DNA from: Nitrospira japonica
GTDB lineage: Bacteria; Nitrospirota; Nitrospiria; Nitrospirales; Nitrospiraceae
DNA length: 64,000 nt
Assembly: GCF_900169565.1 (NCBI RefSeq)
Contig: NZ_LT828648.1
Coordinates: 310,001-374,000 of the forward strand
Reading direction: 5' to 3'
Shown: piece by piece, positions 19,027 to 27,441 of the stretch
Position numbering within the stretch: position 1 is the stretch's first letter
How the letters are laid out: the number at the start of each line of letters is the position of its first letter
Notes under the pieces: model-generated
What the model was told of the DNA's origin: nothing
The model's input: only the letters and a program-made list of their open reading frames with translations
The model's database searches: none
Translations under genes and position numbers: made by a program

Positions 19027-20307
19027 ATGCCGCCCAAACAGGTGGTGATTATCGGAGGCGGGTTCGGCGGCTTGTCGGCCGCCCGCCGGCTCCGACACGA
19101 GCAGGTCGTGCTCATCGACCGCACCAACCACCATCTCTTTCAACCGCTGCTCTATCAGGTGGCCATGGCCGCCTTGTCGCCGAGCGACATCGCCTGGCCC
19201 TTGCGCACCGTCTTTCGCTCCCAACCCAACGTGCGGGTCGTCATGGACGAGGTGCTGTCGGTCGAGCGGGCCGGCCGTGTCCTACACGTGCGGCATAGCG
19301 CGCCGATCCCGTTCGAGGTGCTCATCCTGGCGCCCGGCGCCCGGCACGCCTACTTCGGGCACGATGAATGGGAAGAGTCGGCTCCCGGACTCAAGACGAT
19401 GACCGACGCCGTGCTGCTGCGTCAGAACATGCTGCTGGCGTTTGAAGAAGCGGAACGACGGGCCGAAGCCGGCTCCCGGGAGCGATTGACCTTCGTGATC
19501 ATAGGCGGGGGACCGACGGGTGTGGAACTGGCCGGCGCGCTCGCCGAAATCGGACGCAAGGCCATGGGGCCGGATTTCCCCGCCTTGCGGCTCGAGGACC
19601 TTTCCATCGTGCTCGTCGAGGGCGGTCCCCGTCTACTTCCGGGATTCAGCCCCGATCTCTCGGCAAAAGCCGCCACGGCATTGACCCGCATGGGCGTGAC
19701 CGTGCGCCTGGACAGTCCGGTCCGTAAGGTGGACCGCGGCAGCGTGACCATCGGAACGGAGGTCCTGCCCGCCACGAACATCCTGTGGGCCGCCGGCAAT
19801 CGGGCCTCGCCGTTGCTCGGCACGGTTGGCGTCCCGCTGGACCAGTCGGGTCGAATCAAGGTCGAACCGGATCTGACGATTCCCGGAGATCCGTGGATAT
19901 TCGCCATCGGCGATGCCGCCCATTGTCCGGGAAAAGATGGAGCGCCGCTGCCGGGACTCGCCCCCGTGGCGATGCAGCAGGGGCGCTATGTGGCCGCCAT
20001 CATCGCGGGCGGGGTGCCTCCGGAGCAGCGCCGGCCGTTTGTCTATCGGGACCGCGGCATGCTCGCCACCATCGGCCGCGCCAGGGCGGTCGCGCAGATT
20101 GGTCCGGTTCACACCTCCGGCGTCTTCGCCTGGCTGCTCTGGTGTCTGGTCCACATTTTCTTTTTGGTCGGATTCCGAAACCGCGTGCGCGTCATGTCGG
20201 AGTGGATCTGGTTCTACCTGACGTTCAAACCGGGTGCCCGGGTCCTATTCGAACGGCCACACGGATTCGAACAGGACCCAATCGTCCAGGGCAAGCGACC
20301 CTCGTAA
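19027..20307 (+). CDS. ndh: type II NADH dehydrogenase
   Basis: A 426-residue single-subunit NADH:quinone oxidoreductase that moves electrons from NADH to quinone without pumping protons. Two dinucleotide motifs are clear: VVIIGGGFGGLSAARRL at residues 6-22 (FAD) and FVIIGGGPTGVELAGAL near residue 158 (NADH). The AIGDAAHCPGKDG segment is the second FAD contact, and YRDRGMLATIGRARAVA is typical of the family. A C-terminal hydrophobic stretch (WLLWCLVHIFFLVGF) should bind the inner membrane face. It begins five bases after uraH. Why a urate-pathway gene and NDH-2 are coupled is not obvious. Confidence 0.88.
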   Translation: MPPKQVVIIGGGFGGLSAARRLRHEQVVLIDRTNHHLFQPLLYQVAMAALSPSDIAWPLRTVFRSQPNVRVVMDEVLSVERAGRVLHVRHSAPIPFEVLILAPGARHAYFGHDEWEESAPGLKTMTDAVLLRQNMLLAFEEAERRAEAGSRERLTFVIIGGGPTGVELAGALAEIGRKAMGPDFPALRLEDLSIVLVEGGPRLLPGFSPDLSAKAATALTRMGVTVRLDSPVRKVDRGSVTIGTEVLPATNILWAAGNRASPLLGTVGVPLDQSGRIKVEPDLTIPGDPWIFAIGDAAHCPGKDGAPLPGLAPVAMQQGRYVAAIIAGGVPPEQRRPFVYRDRGMLATIGRARAVAQIGPVHTSGVFAWLLWCLVHIFFLVGFRNRVRVMSEWIWFYLTFKPGARVLFERPHGFEQDPIVQGKRPS

Positions 20308-20356
20308 ACCGGATCCGGGGTGAGGGGAACGGACACGCTAGAGAATGGCGTTCGGC

Positions 20357-21103
20357 CTAATTGGGTCTGTAGAGATCAGGATGCTCGTGCTCCCGGTCCG
20401 AGCGCATGCCCACGCCGACCAGGGACTGAAAAGGAGCCCTCAGGGAGGCGCGTTCTGCCTCGTTGTCACGGGTGCTTCCTAATAGCAGACTCTGTTGGGC
20501 GCGAAGCAGGCTCTGCAGCCGCACGACCCGCGCCGCCACACGTGACAATTCCTCCTCTTCGGCTCGAAGCTGCTCGGCAAGCTGGGCGTGCGACCGAGCC
20601 AATTCGCGCCGAAACGATTGCTTCGCCTCGGAAGGCTGCAGGAAATGGAAGTCGCCGTAGACATCGAACCGCGCCATAGGAAACCCCGCCACCGGCATGT
20701 GCTCCGGACGCTTCTCCTCCCGCCGTTCAAACCGCCGGACGATTAGGCGGGCGGCATCCCGAACCATCCGCCCTCCCCATTGCCCCGCGACCTTCACGCC
20801 GTGTCCGCACTGGACCGCCCCGCGCAGGGTCGACTCTTTCAACGTGATCCATCCCCGTCTGACCCGCACTCCGAGTTCCATGCGCTTGAGGCCATCGCGC
20901 GAGACCTGCCAGCCGGCTCGACTTTTCCGACCCAGCCAAATCGCAAACGCGTGACATCCGCTTTCGCAGGTCTGCACGGTTTGCCAACACCATTTCCGAA
21001 GCGGGGACGGACGCAACGAAGAGGGATACTTGACCTGCAATTCGCCGGGTCTGATTCTGAGTTGCTTGATAGGTTGAGGTCTGGAGCCGACTCGATGATT
21101 CAT
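20357..21103 (-). CDS. hypothetical protein with C-terminal coiled coil
   Basis: A 248-residue frame with a good ribosome site (GGAGGT, six bases before the ATG at 21103), which is the main reason to accept it. I do not recognise the family. The N-terminal half is basic with several Cys and Trp. Residues 165-225 look like a coiled coil (FRRELARSHAQLAEQLRAEE, then LSRVAARVVRLQSLLRAQQS). The C-terminus is charged. It is convergent with ndh, 49 bases away, and stands alone. Composition of the first 100 residues is not clearly protein-like, so the true start may be internal. Confidence 0.45.
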   Translation of the reverse strand: MNHRVGSRPQPIKQLRIRPGELQVKYPSSLRPSPLRKWCWQTVQTCESGCHAFAIWLGRKSRAGWQVSRDGLKRMELGVRVRRGWITLKESTLRGAVQCGHGVKVAGQWGGRMVRDAARLIVRRFERREEKRPEHMPVAGFPMARFDVYGDFHFLQPSEAKQSFRRELARSHAQLAEQLRAEEEELSRVAARVVRLQSLLRAQQSLLLGSTRDNEAERASLRAPFQSLVGVGMRSDREHEHPDLYRPN

Positions 21104-21762
21104 GCGGCACCTCCAACAAGAGTAATAAATCGTCAGCGGAAGAACCAGCCTTGAGCAATGTCGCGACGCCGGCGTGCCTCGCTCGGGCTGTGGAGAAACC
21201 GGCCGAACCTGGCAAAACGGCCAATCCTGACGATTTCAGCACACGAGCAGTGAGAGTCGGACGCGAGGCCCGAGCCTCACCGGAGAACGGACATCAACGG
21301 GACGGGTGCTTCCGTGGCGGATCGCACCCGTGTCGATAGGCTGGATACATGAGCAGGCCGGAGGAAAATATCTTGCACCCGGCGTCTTGCGGCAACGCTG
21401 TCCAACCTCCTGTGTCCATAGACCTATCTCTACCGATCACCGATCAATTAGTCAATGGGGCTAGGGTCTTCCCCGTTCTTTGCACCGCACGGTGGCCCGA
21501 CAAAGGAAAGTGAGCGACTTCGCTCTTCGAGCACTGTGCAGGACCGAAACATTCCCAGTTTCTATCCCGGTGGCACCCCGACCAGGTCTGCCGAATGCTC
21601 GTATTTCCTCGAAAATCTAGATATGCCATTACACCAATCGACATCCGTATTACTGTTTGAGATGGGAACGGGACTTGCTCTGCTAACGAACCCGTGAGTT
21701 CTAAAGTTCCCCGTACTCAAGTGACGCTTCGAACGCCTCCCCTCAGCGAGAAGGAGGGGTCC
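21104..21762. other. gene-poor stretch of about 660 bases
   Basis: No open frame here has both a ribosome site and protein-like composition. The base composition is less GC-rich around 21400-21700 than in the flanking genes. The stretch should contain the divergent promoters of the 248-residue hypothetical protein (minus) and the small winged-helix-like protein (plus). I see no RNA gene, insertion sequence or clear repeat. Confidence 0.45.
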
Positions 21763-21993
21763 ATGCCCGCCGTGCAACAGACAACCGATCAGATCTTGGA
21801 GGCTGTAAGAGAACATCCCGACTGTACCCTGGACGAACTGGTGGAACATCTTCCGGCCTTCCACTGGTCGCACATTTTCCTCGAAGTCGATCACTTGAGC
21901 CGCACCGGCAGACTTCAACTCATCCGAACCGGATCGGGATTCGTCACCACGCTCCGGATATCGAAACCGCGGCGTGCGGATGAGCGTTCGTGA
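21763..21993 (+). CDS. small winged-helix-like protein
   Basis: A 76-residue protein. The ribosome site AAGGAGG six bases before the ATG at 21763 fixes the start; an in-frame extension to 21694 is rejected. The sequence DQILEAVREHPDCTLDELVE, then HIFLEVDHLSRTGRLQLIRT, has the helix-helix-turn-helix and beta-wing pattern of a minimal winged-helix domain, with the recognition helix around FLEVDHLSRTG. It could be a small DNA-binding regulator or a protein-interaction version of the fold. There is no effector domain. It precedes a lipoprotein gene by about 255 bases. Confidence 0.65.
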   Translation: MPAVQQTTDQILEAVREHPDCTLDELVEHLPAFHWSHIFLEVDHLSRTGRLQLIRTGSGFVTTLRISKPRRADERS

Positions 21994-22248
21994 CCGTGAG
22001 CGCGAGTCAAGAGATGGAAACCGGTGGAGGCACTGGCGACAGTTGCCCCTGTCGACCGGCTTGATCTCTCCGTTCTTCCTGGGAGAGACCTCCACCCCCA
22101 TTTCCATCCTCTGCAAGACCCTCCCGACGTTGACCGGCCGCTGCGCCGGCTTCATCATTCGCCAGATCAGGCTTGAGCTTTTTCCCACGAGCAGGTACCA
22201 TCCCCGCCCATCGGCTTTACTCATTCACGCATGAGGGAGGACAGGGGC

Positions 22249-22740
22249 ATGCGCATTTCAGAACAGAGAGCCATCGTGTTCGCAGCATTCTTGGGGTTGA
22301 TGGCAGGCGGCTGTGCAAGTGACGGGACCACGGGTTCCGGAAATGGGGCTACGGCCGGCAGCACGCCCAGCTCAGCACCGGCCGCCGCGCCGAGTTCGGC
22401 ACCTGCGGCTTCCAGCGCCGCCGGGACCGCGCCGAAGTTCGCCACCGCCGAAGCCGCGGCCAAGTCGGTCCAGACCGATACCTTGCGCAATTGTCTGGCG
22501 ATGATTCCGGCCAATGCCACGCCGGGAGCGAAGCAAGTGGCGGAAGAAAGCTGCAAACGCGACGAACAATTGAGAGCAAACGTCGTGGGCATGGCTTCGA
22601 CGAAGAGCGGCGACAGGGCCGCGTCCGGAACTCAGGGCGACACATTGGACGCCTGCATGGCGCGCATCCCGAAGGATGCCAGCGCCGGCCAACGGATGTT
22701 GGCCGAGCAAAGCTGCCAGCGTGACCAGGCAAACCGCTGA
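22249..22740 (+). CDS. lipoprotein with two tandem Cys-containing repeats
   Basis: A 163-residue lipoprotein. The ATG at 22249 follows GGGAGG; an ATG six codons earlier is less likely. The signal ends in LMAGGC. An Ala/Ser/Pro-rich linker leads to two copies of a roughly 30-residue unit: DTLRNCLAMIPANATPGAKQ and on, and DTLDACMARIPKDASAGQRM and on, each ending with a second Cys in (E/Q)SC(K/Q)RD. Two Cys at the same spacing in each unit suggest a disulphide-closed helical hairpin. The family is unnamed to me; function unknown. Confidence 0.68.
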   Translation: MRISEQRAIVFAAFLGLMAGGCASDGTTGSGNGATAGSTPSSAPAAAPSSAPAASSAAGTAPKFATAEAAAKSVQTDTLRNCLAMIPANATPGAKQVAEESCKRDEQLRANVVGMASTKSGDRAASGTQGDTLDACMARIPKDASAGQRMLAEQSCQRDQANR

Positions 22741-22759
22741 ATCCGATTTCCCTCGCTTC

Positions 22760-22798
22760 GGTGTCCGGGAAGGTTCGTCGCAGGACCTCCCGGGCACC
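22760..22798. terminator. hairpin between convergent genes, likely bidirectional terminator
   Basis: GGTGTCCGGGAAGGT (22760-22774) can pair with ACCTCCCGGGCACC (22785-22798), with one bulge and G-U pairs, around a ten-base loop. It lies 20 bases after the lipoprotein stop and about 74 bases beyond the glycosyltransferase stop on the other strand. There is no U-tract, so termination efficiency is uncertain. Confidence 0.4.
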
Positions 22799-22871
22799 TC
22801 CCCCGTTGAGCGCATGTCGGAATCATCCCGGGGTGAATGGACGTCCACGTCCGGGCACGCCGCACGTCTTC

Positions 22872-25151
22872 CTATCCCACAATGGTGACGATCATGTCGA
22901 AGAAGGCGGTCAGACTCCATAACGCCTGGCGGGAGAACGGTCTCGTCCTGCGCATGGGCTGCACCAACGCGACGCACAAGGCCGTGGAAGAGGAAAGCGG
23001 CGCGAGCAGACGATCGGAAAACCGGCCGGGCTTGACGTATCGGGCGAGTGTTTCCCGTGCGCTCAGCGCCAGGTCTTGGCAGGCTTCCGTCAAACCGATG
23101 AACTGCCCGACTCCGTAACAAAGGAGTGCCAGGTTGGCGAGCGCGAACGAAGCGGAGATCCACCGTCCCTCTGATCCGTGATAGAGCGCGAGGCCCGCGC
23201 TCAACAGGATCATCGACAACTGCAAACCCAGATCCAATCCCGATGTCCTCGTGCGTCCGGAAACTTTCGGCGTACGGCGGAACGGAATCTTCGTGCCCGC
23301 CGCCATTTGCCGGAGGGAAGTCACGGCGCCCGCGAGGTGGACCGGAATCAACAGCAGATTGAGCGCATAGGCGCGCCCCAGGTCCCGGATCGGACGATAC
23401 CCGGCCAAGGCCAGGTCCCGTGCATACAAGATGAAGTAGGGAAGCGACGCCAGGGGCATGGCCGGCGTCATCAAGTCCGAGGAGAAAGGAATCGACAGCA
23501 GCAGCACCACGCTGAGCGGCGTCAGCGCGAGCGACGTCAAGTAATGCACTTGCAGCAGCGCCTGAGGTACCGTGGCCGGCCGCTTGCGCGTGCGCCATAG
23601 AAATTCCAGCAGCTTCGGCAAAATGATCAAGCCGCCGTTGGCCCAGCGCGCCCGCTGAATCACCAACGAGCCGAAGTCCGGCGGGGTCGCGCTGTAGGCC
23701 AACCGGTCCGGATAATTGTACAGCGTCCATCCCTTCGCCATCAGGTCGACGGTCGACTCCGTATCTTCGATCACCGTCCGGTCCTGAATGTACCGGCGCA
23801 CGGTGATGCGTCCGGTTTGTTCGATCTGGCAGATGTCCTCCAACGCGGACTTTCTCAGCAACGCATTGGCGCCCACCCAAAACGTCGCGGCGAATCGTGT
23901 GAATCCCTGATGCACGAAATACTGGATATCGGTGGTCGCTCCCGCCGTCCGTTCCAACGCCCCCGGCGCATTCGGAAACGCGCTGTACGGCGTCTGGGCC
24001 ACGGCCATACGCGCCTGATCCGGCTGCTCCATGATCGAGACCAACGTCCTCGCGTAATTGGGCTTCAGCAGACTGTCGGCATCCAGCGTGATGACGTAGG
24101 GCGAATCCGGGATGACGCGACTCCCGATCGTCGTCCGGGTTTCGTCGAGCAACACCCCGTCCGCACGCAGCACGGGCTTGACCCGTTTCCCCATGACGCC
24201 CAGATAGCTGTTCAGGTTCATCGCCTTGTTGGGTTCGTGCGAGAGATTGCAATACTGCTTTCGTTCGAAGACGTCGAACTCCACGAGAAAGCGGCCGGAG
24301 AGACGTTCGTACACGGCGTCCATTTCGGCCGCGATTTCCTCCGGCACAACGCCCGATCGGTCCCGCCGTCTGCCGAACCATTGCCCGGCGGACCGGCGCA
24401 TCTCCTCCCCGGGAACCGTCAGCACTTCCCGGACGAACCAGACATCCGTATGCGACTGGATCGGATACTGTTTCGCCTGATCCTCGAACCATTCGGCGGC
24501 ATGCAGGAACGCATCTGAGAGCCGGACACACTCGGTCCCCCAACAGGATTCCGAAGAGGAGCGGTTTCGGAATTCGCGGCGCGCCCGCGCGATGCACTCA
24601 GCCGGCCGGGCCATGCTCGTCTGCAAATCGAACGGGACAGATCGGGCCGACCAGAGCGCCGTCCGGTCTGAATGGGTCTTGGGCGACGGGGGATCATCCA
24701 ACAGCAGTACGACTCGCTTATTTGGGTAATCCTGCAACGCCGCTGAGAGCAGTGTTTGGCGGACGACGGGAATTTCTTCCTTATAGGAAGGGACGAGAAT
24801 GGTGAGGGCGGGGGCGATGTTCTCGGAAAAGGCATCAGGAGGCGGATCGGCCGATGCCTCCCCATCGCGGCACCCCCTGGTCAGCCGGCCAAGCCTGGCC
24901 AGTTCATAACACAGATTGCCGTAAACCAGATATCCGGCGATTGCAGCAAAGATCACCGCCTCGATCGCGCGTCCGAGTTGCCGTTGCTCGATCGCGGTCC
25001 AGGTTACAGTTCCGACCGACCATGCCAGCATGGCCGCCGCGACAACCGTGACCGTCAGGGAAACCTGCGTGAGTCGGAGTTCGAACGCTTGCTGATTCGG
25101 TGACATCGGAATTCGAAAAACCTCTGCCCGCCAAAGCAATCGCGGTGCCAT
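22872..25151 (-). CDS. membrane glycosyltransferase family 2 (cellulose-synthase-like)
   Basis: A 759-residue inner-membrane processive-type glycosyltransferase. Two N-terminal helices (VSLTVTVVAAAMLAWSVGTV; AIEAVIFAAIAGYLVYG) precede a cytoplasmic GT-A domain: LTILVPSYKEEIPVVRQTLL, the nucleotide-sugar site VVLLLDD and ITLDADSLL (DxD), a WVGANALLRKSAL acceptor region, IEDTESTVDLMAKGW, and IQRARWANGG, the Q/RxxRW product-binding motif. Several helices follow (LLQVHYLTSLALTPLSVVLLLS and on). An unusual insert of about 170 residues separates the two Asp motifs. The start could be residue 16 (25106) rather than 25151. It probably builds a surface or matrix polysaccharide; the sugar is unknown. 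Confidence 0.82.
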   Translation of the reverse strand: MAPRLLWRAEVFRIPMSPNQQAFELRLTQVSLTVTVVAAAMLAWSVGTVTWTAIEQRQLGRAIEAVIFAAIAGYLVYGNLCYELARLGRLTRGCRDGEASADPPPDAFSENIAPALTILVPSYKEEIPVVRQTLLSAALQDYPNKRVVLLLDDPPSPKTHSDRTALWSARSVPFDLQTSMARPAECIARARREFRNRSSSESCWGTECVRLSDAFLHAAEWFEDQAKQYPIQSHTDVWFVREVLTVPGEEMRRSAGQWFGRRRDRSGVVPEEIAAEMDAVYERLSGRFLVEFDVFERKQYCNLSHEPNKAMNLNSYLGVMGKRVKPVLRADGVLLDETRTTIGSRVIPDSPYVITLDADSLLKPNYARTLVSIMEQPDQARMAVAQTPYSAFPNAPGALERTAGATTDIQYFVHQGFTRFAATFWVGANALLRKSALEDICQIEQTGRITVRRYIQDRTVIEDTESTVDLMAKGWTLYNYPDRLAYSATPPDFGSLVIQRARWANGGLIILPKLLEFLWRTRKRPATVPQALLQVHYLTSLALTPLSVVLLLSIPFSSDLMTPAMPLASLPYFILYARDLALAGYRPIRDLGRAYALNLLLIPVHLAGAVTSLRQMAAGTKIPFRRTPKVSGRTRTSGLDLGLQLSMILLSAGLALYHGSEGRWISASFALANLALLCYGVGQFIGLTEACQDLALSARETLARYVKPGRFSDRLLAPLSSSTALCVALVQPMRRTRPFSRQALWSLTAFFDMIVTIVG

Positions 25152-25303
25152 TCCAAGCAGCGGCTGCGGGGGATCGGAAGTCCAATCTTTCGCGATGTCG
25201 ATTCGAGATTGTTCTCATACGTTCGTCTCGGTTGCAGGCCATATCGCCTCAACGTGAGGCTGAATTGCAGAAACCGCGCTGACAAATAGATCGCGCCTCA
25301 GCC

Positions 25304-25322
25304 TGTGGATACCTGTGGATAA
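25304..25322 (+). promoter_or_regulatory. two tandem DnaA-box-like sequences
   Basis: TGTGGATAC (25304-25312) and TGTGGATAA (25314-25322) lie in the same orientation, ten bases apart (one helical turn). The second is an exact reverse complement of the DnaA box TTATCCACA and the first differs at one base. They lie in the non-coding gap between the glycosyltransferase start and the HEAT-protein stop. There is no dnaA or dnaN gene nearby, so this is not evidence of the chromosomal origin. Confidence 0.4.
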
Positions 25323-25346
25323 CTTTCACCTCACTCTTTGGCGCGA

Positions 25347-25364
25347 GGCCGGAACAATCCGGCC
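25347..25364 (-). terminator. short GC hairpin after the HEAT-repeat gene
   Basis: GGCCGGA-ACAA-TCCGGCC, a perfect 7-bp stem with a four-base loop, lies six bases downstream of the HEAT-repeat gene's stop codon. The position fits a transcript end, but no U-tract follows on the minus strand. Confidence 0.4.
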
Positions 25365-25369
25365 GGACG

Positions 25370-26575
25370 TCAGAACCCCAATGCTTTTTCGAGGTCGTCC
25401 TGTCCTTTCTTGAACTGCTTCTTCTCCGCCGCATCTTTCTTTTTGGTCAGCGCCTCGAGTTCCGCTGCCTTTTTCTTCTGGGCCTCATTCTCGGCCTTGT
25501 TCGCCAATTCTTGCTTTTCCTCCGCCAGCGAGGCGACTTGCGCCGTCTTGATGGCATCGTCCGTCGCCGTCATCCAGGAGAACCGGTATCCCGGCTTCCT
25601 CAAGGCCTGCTCTTGATACAGGACGACATACCGGGTGGGATAACTGCGCTGCCCGATCTGCCGTTCTTCCAGGACATAGACGGTTGGCGACCCAAAGAGA
25701 TTGGGCTGATACGAATCCAGAAGAAGCCGGCCGCCCTGCCGTGCTCCGACCGAAGCGATCTTCTGCATGAATTCCGTATAGGCCTGCACATTGGTCGGAT
25801 CGGGTGGCTTGCTCTGTTCCATCTGCTTGGCCTCCGCCTCCTGCGCGCTGCGCATCGCTTCTTCCTCATCCTGGAACTGAAAGCGATACTTGTCTTTGAA
25901 CTCTTCGAGCGGGAACGGCCCCTTCTTGGCTTTGCCTTTGAAGAAGCTCGCGGCCTCGTTCATGTTCTTGGCCAAATAGGACAACCGACCGAGCGATTCG
26001 TCGCTCCAATCGAACAAGTAGAGACTGTTCGGCGCGACCGGCAAACCGAGCTTCGTGGGATCGGCCGGTCTGTCCGGAACGCGCCCGGTCCTCATGGATA
26101 TGAGGCGCTGTTTCAACAAGGACAGCGCGGTCCCCTTGCCCCGGCCGATCATCTGCGAGACCGCTTGGCGCACGTCCGGCACCGGATCGTTGGCCAGGGG
26201 GGCCAGCACGTCCACGTCGCCGTCTTGCGGTCCGATCATTCCGATCGCATCGGCCGCGGCGATCCGCAATTCCGGCGCGTCGCTCTTGAAGACCGGAAGA
26301 ATCGACAAAAAATAAACGCGATCCGCCGACGAGCCCAGCGTGTGCAAATCGTCGGTGAGGATGTCGATCGCGTCCTTTCTGAGCTTGTCGCAGGACGCCT
26401 CCTTCGAAGACTGGGCACGGCAGTCATCGAGATACTTTTTCACGAGGACGGTCTTGGGTGAGGGAGCCGCGCCGGCCGCCGGTTGAGCCGCCGGCGCGTG
26501 TGACGGAGAGAACGACAACAGGATGCACGCGCAGGCGGCGGTACAGACCCATTGGATACTCGACATGCTCGTCAT
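25370..26575 (-). CDS. secreted HEAT-repeat protein with C-terminal coiled coil
   Basis: A 401-residue exported protein. A signal peptide (VCTAACACILLSFSPSHAPAA) leads to a HEAT-like region at residues 60-160 (LRIAAADAIGMIGPQDGDVD, then VRQAVSQMIGRG). The middle contains DSLYLF-type beta-rich sequence and a region around YVLEERQIGQRSYPTRYVVL. The last 60 residues are a highly charged coiled coil (LAEEKQELANKAENEAQKKK). It probably acts as a periplasmic scaffold. The next gene downstream in the same direction upstream of it (26615-27385) encodes an exported protein with an HExxH motif, separated by 39 bases, so the two are likely cotranscribed. I do not recognise a named family. Confidence 0.68.
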   Translation of the reverse strand: MTSMSSIQWVCTAACACILLSFSPSHAPAAQPAAGAAPSPKTVLVKKYLDDCRAQSSKEASCDKLRKDAIDILTDDLHTLGSSADRVYFLSILPVFKSDAPELRIAAADAIGMIGPQDGDVDVLAPLANDPVPDVRQAVSQMIGRGKGTALSLLKQRLISMRTGRVPDRPADPTKLGLPVAPNSLYLFDWSDESLGRLSYLAKNMNEAASFFKGKAKKGPFPLEEFKDKYRFQFQDEEEAMRSAQEAEAKQMEQSKPPDPTNVQAYTEFMQKIASVGARQGGRLLLDSYQPNLFGSPTVYVLEERQIGQRSYPTRYVVLYQEQALRKPGYRFSWMTATDDAIKTAQVASLAEEKQELANKAENEAQKKKAAELEALTKKKDAAEKKQFKKGQDDLEKALGF

Positions 26576-26614
26576 GAATATTCCTCCTGCCTCGAGACGA
26601 GGCTCAACACGACG

Positions 26615-27385
26615 CTAATTGAGGGCGGCTTCGGAATTGCCGTACATGCGGAGACGCTGTTCCGCCTGGTTGAGCCGCTCGCGTTGCGCGTAGGCCTGTT
26701 CCAATATCATCTTGGTGCTCTTGTCCAGTTTGGTGAGGCATTTCAATTTGAGGTCCGACAGTTTCTTTTCGAGAAACGTCTTGTGGGCCCGGTACGCTTC
26801 GACTTCCGATTCGGCGCGCAATCTGAGCAACCGCGAGCTCATGCCGGCCTCCAGGATCTGGGGAAAGCTTAGATAAAAGTCCCTGTGCGCTTGTTCGTGC
26901 ACGTGCTCCGCATCGATGATGTCGTCGCAGTTGCTCTTCTTGAAGTCCTCGTCGAGAACGGTCTCCCCCTCTTTGCTCAGACCGGCCACCTTTTTCAGGG
27001 TCTTCTTTTCCTGCGCGGGTCCCTGCTTGATCAGATCCCGCCATTGCGACGCCGGCGCGCCGGTCAACTGGACGAATTTCTGGTTCAGATCGTCATTGGA
27101 TTGCGGCAGATTGACGTCCCGGTGGAGTCCGCGGGCCCAGGCGAAGATTTCCTTCCAGATCTCTTCCGACTTCGTCGTCCTGTCCAGCTGGGCCTGGAGC
27201 TTATCCAGGTCGTTACACGTGCAGGGTCCCTCGGCATGCGCGGTCCCGCCAAAATCGGCCGGCAGCAGAGATAGGCCGGCCAGGCACAAGGCAAACGAGC
27301 CGGCTGCCGCTCGATGCGTCCAGGCACGGCGGACGGATTGGAGCCGACCGTGGCGGGTCGCCCCTTCGTTTCGTGGCAATGACAT
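26615..27385 (-). CDS. exported protein with HExxH motif, candidate zinc peptidase
   Basis: A 256-residue protein. AAAGGAGA about eight bases upstream fixes the start at 27385. A long, basic n-region precedes the hydrophobic core (AGSFALCLAGLSLLPADFGG) and a likely cleavage at AHA. The mature protein has HVHEQAHRDFY, which fits HExxH, and about 35 residues later SEVEAYRAHKTFLEKKL, where the Glu could be the third zinc ligand as in gluzincin-like peptidases. Cys in CTCNDL, SNCDD and LKCL may form disulphides. The rest is helical and charged. The peptidase call is inference from the motif. It is divergent from the TMTC-like gene, with only 56 bases between the starts. Confidence 0.55.
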   Translation of the reverse strand: MSLPRNEGATRHGRLQSVRRAWTHRAAAGSFALCLAGLSLLPADFGGTAHAEGPCTCNDLDKLQAQLDRTTKSEEIWKEIFAWARGLHRDVNLPQSNDDLNQKFVQLTGAPASQWRDLIKQGPAQEKKTLKKVAGLSKEGETVLDEDFKKSNCDDIIDAEHVHEQAHRDFYLSFPQILEAGMSSRLLRLRAESEVEAYRAHKTFLEKKLSDLKLKCLTKLDKSTKMILEQAYAQRERLNQAEQRLRMYGNSEAALN

Positions 27386-27441
27386 GTGTGGGTCTCCTTT
27401 CTCTATACTCCGGCGCTGCAAGAGAGTACCTTGGTTCAACC

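Noticed and set aside
22372-24597. A 741-codon open frame on the minus strand in a different frame from the glycosyltransferase
   Set aside because: It runs across the glycosyltransferase gene, the convergent gap and part of the lipoprotein gene with no domain; the 22872-25151 frame has clear GT2 motifs.
25304-25322. The DnaA-box pair as a chromosomal origin
   Set aside because: Only two boxes, no AT-rich unwinding region and no dnaA, dnaN, gidA or parA genes.
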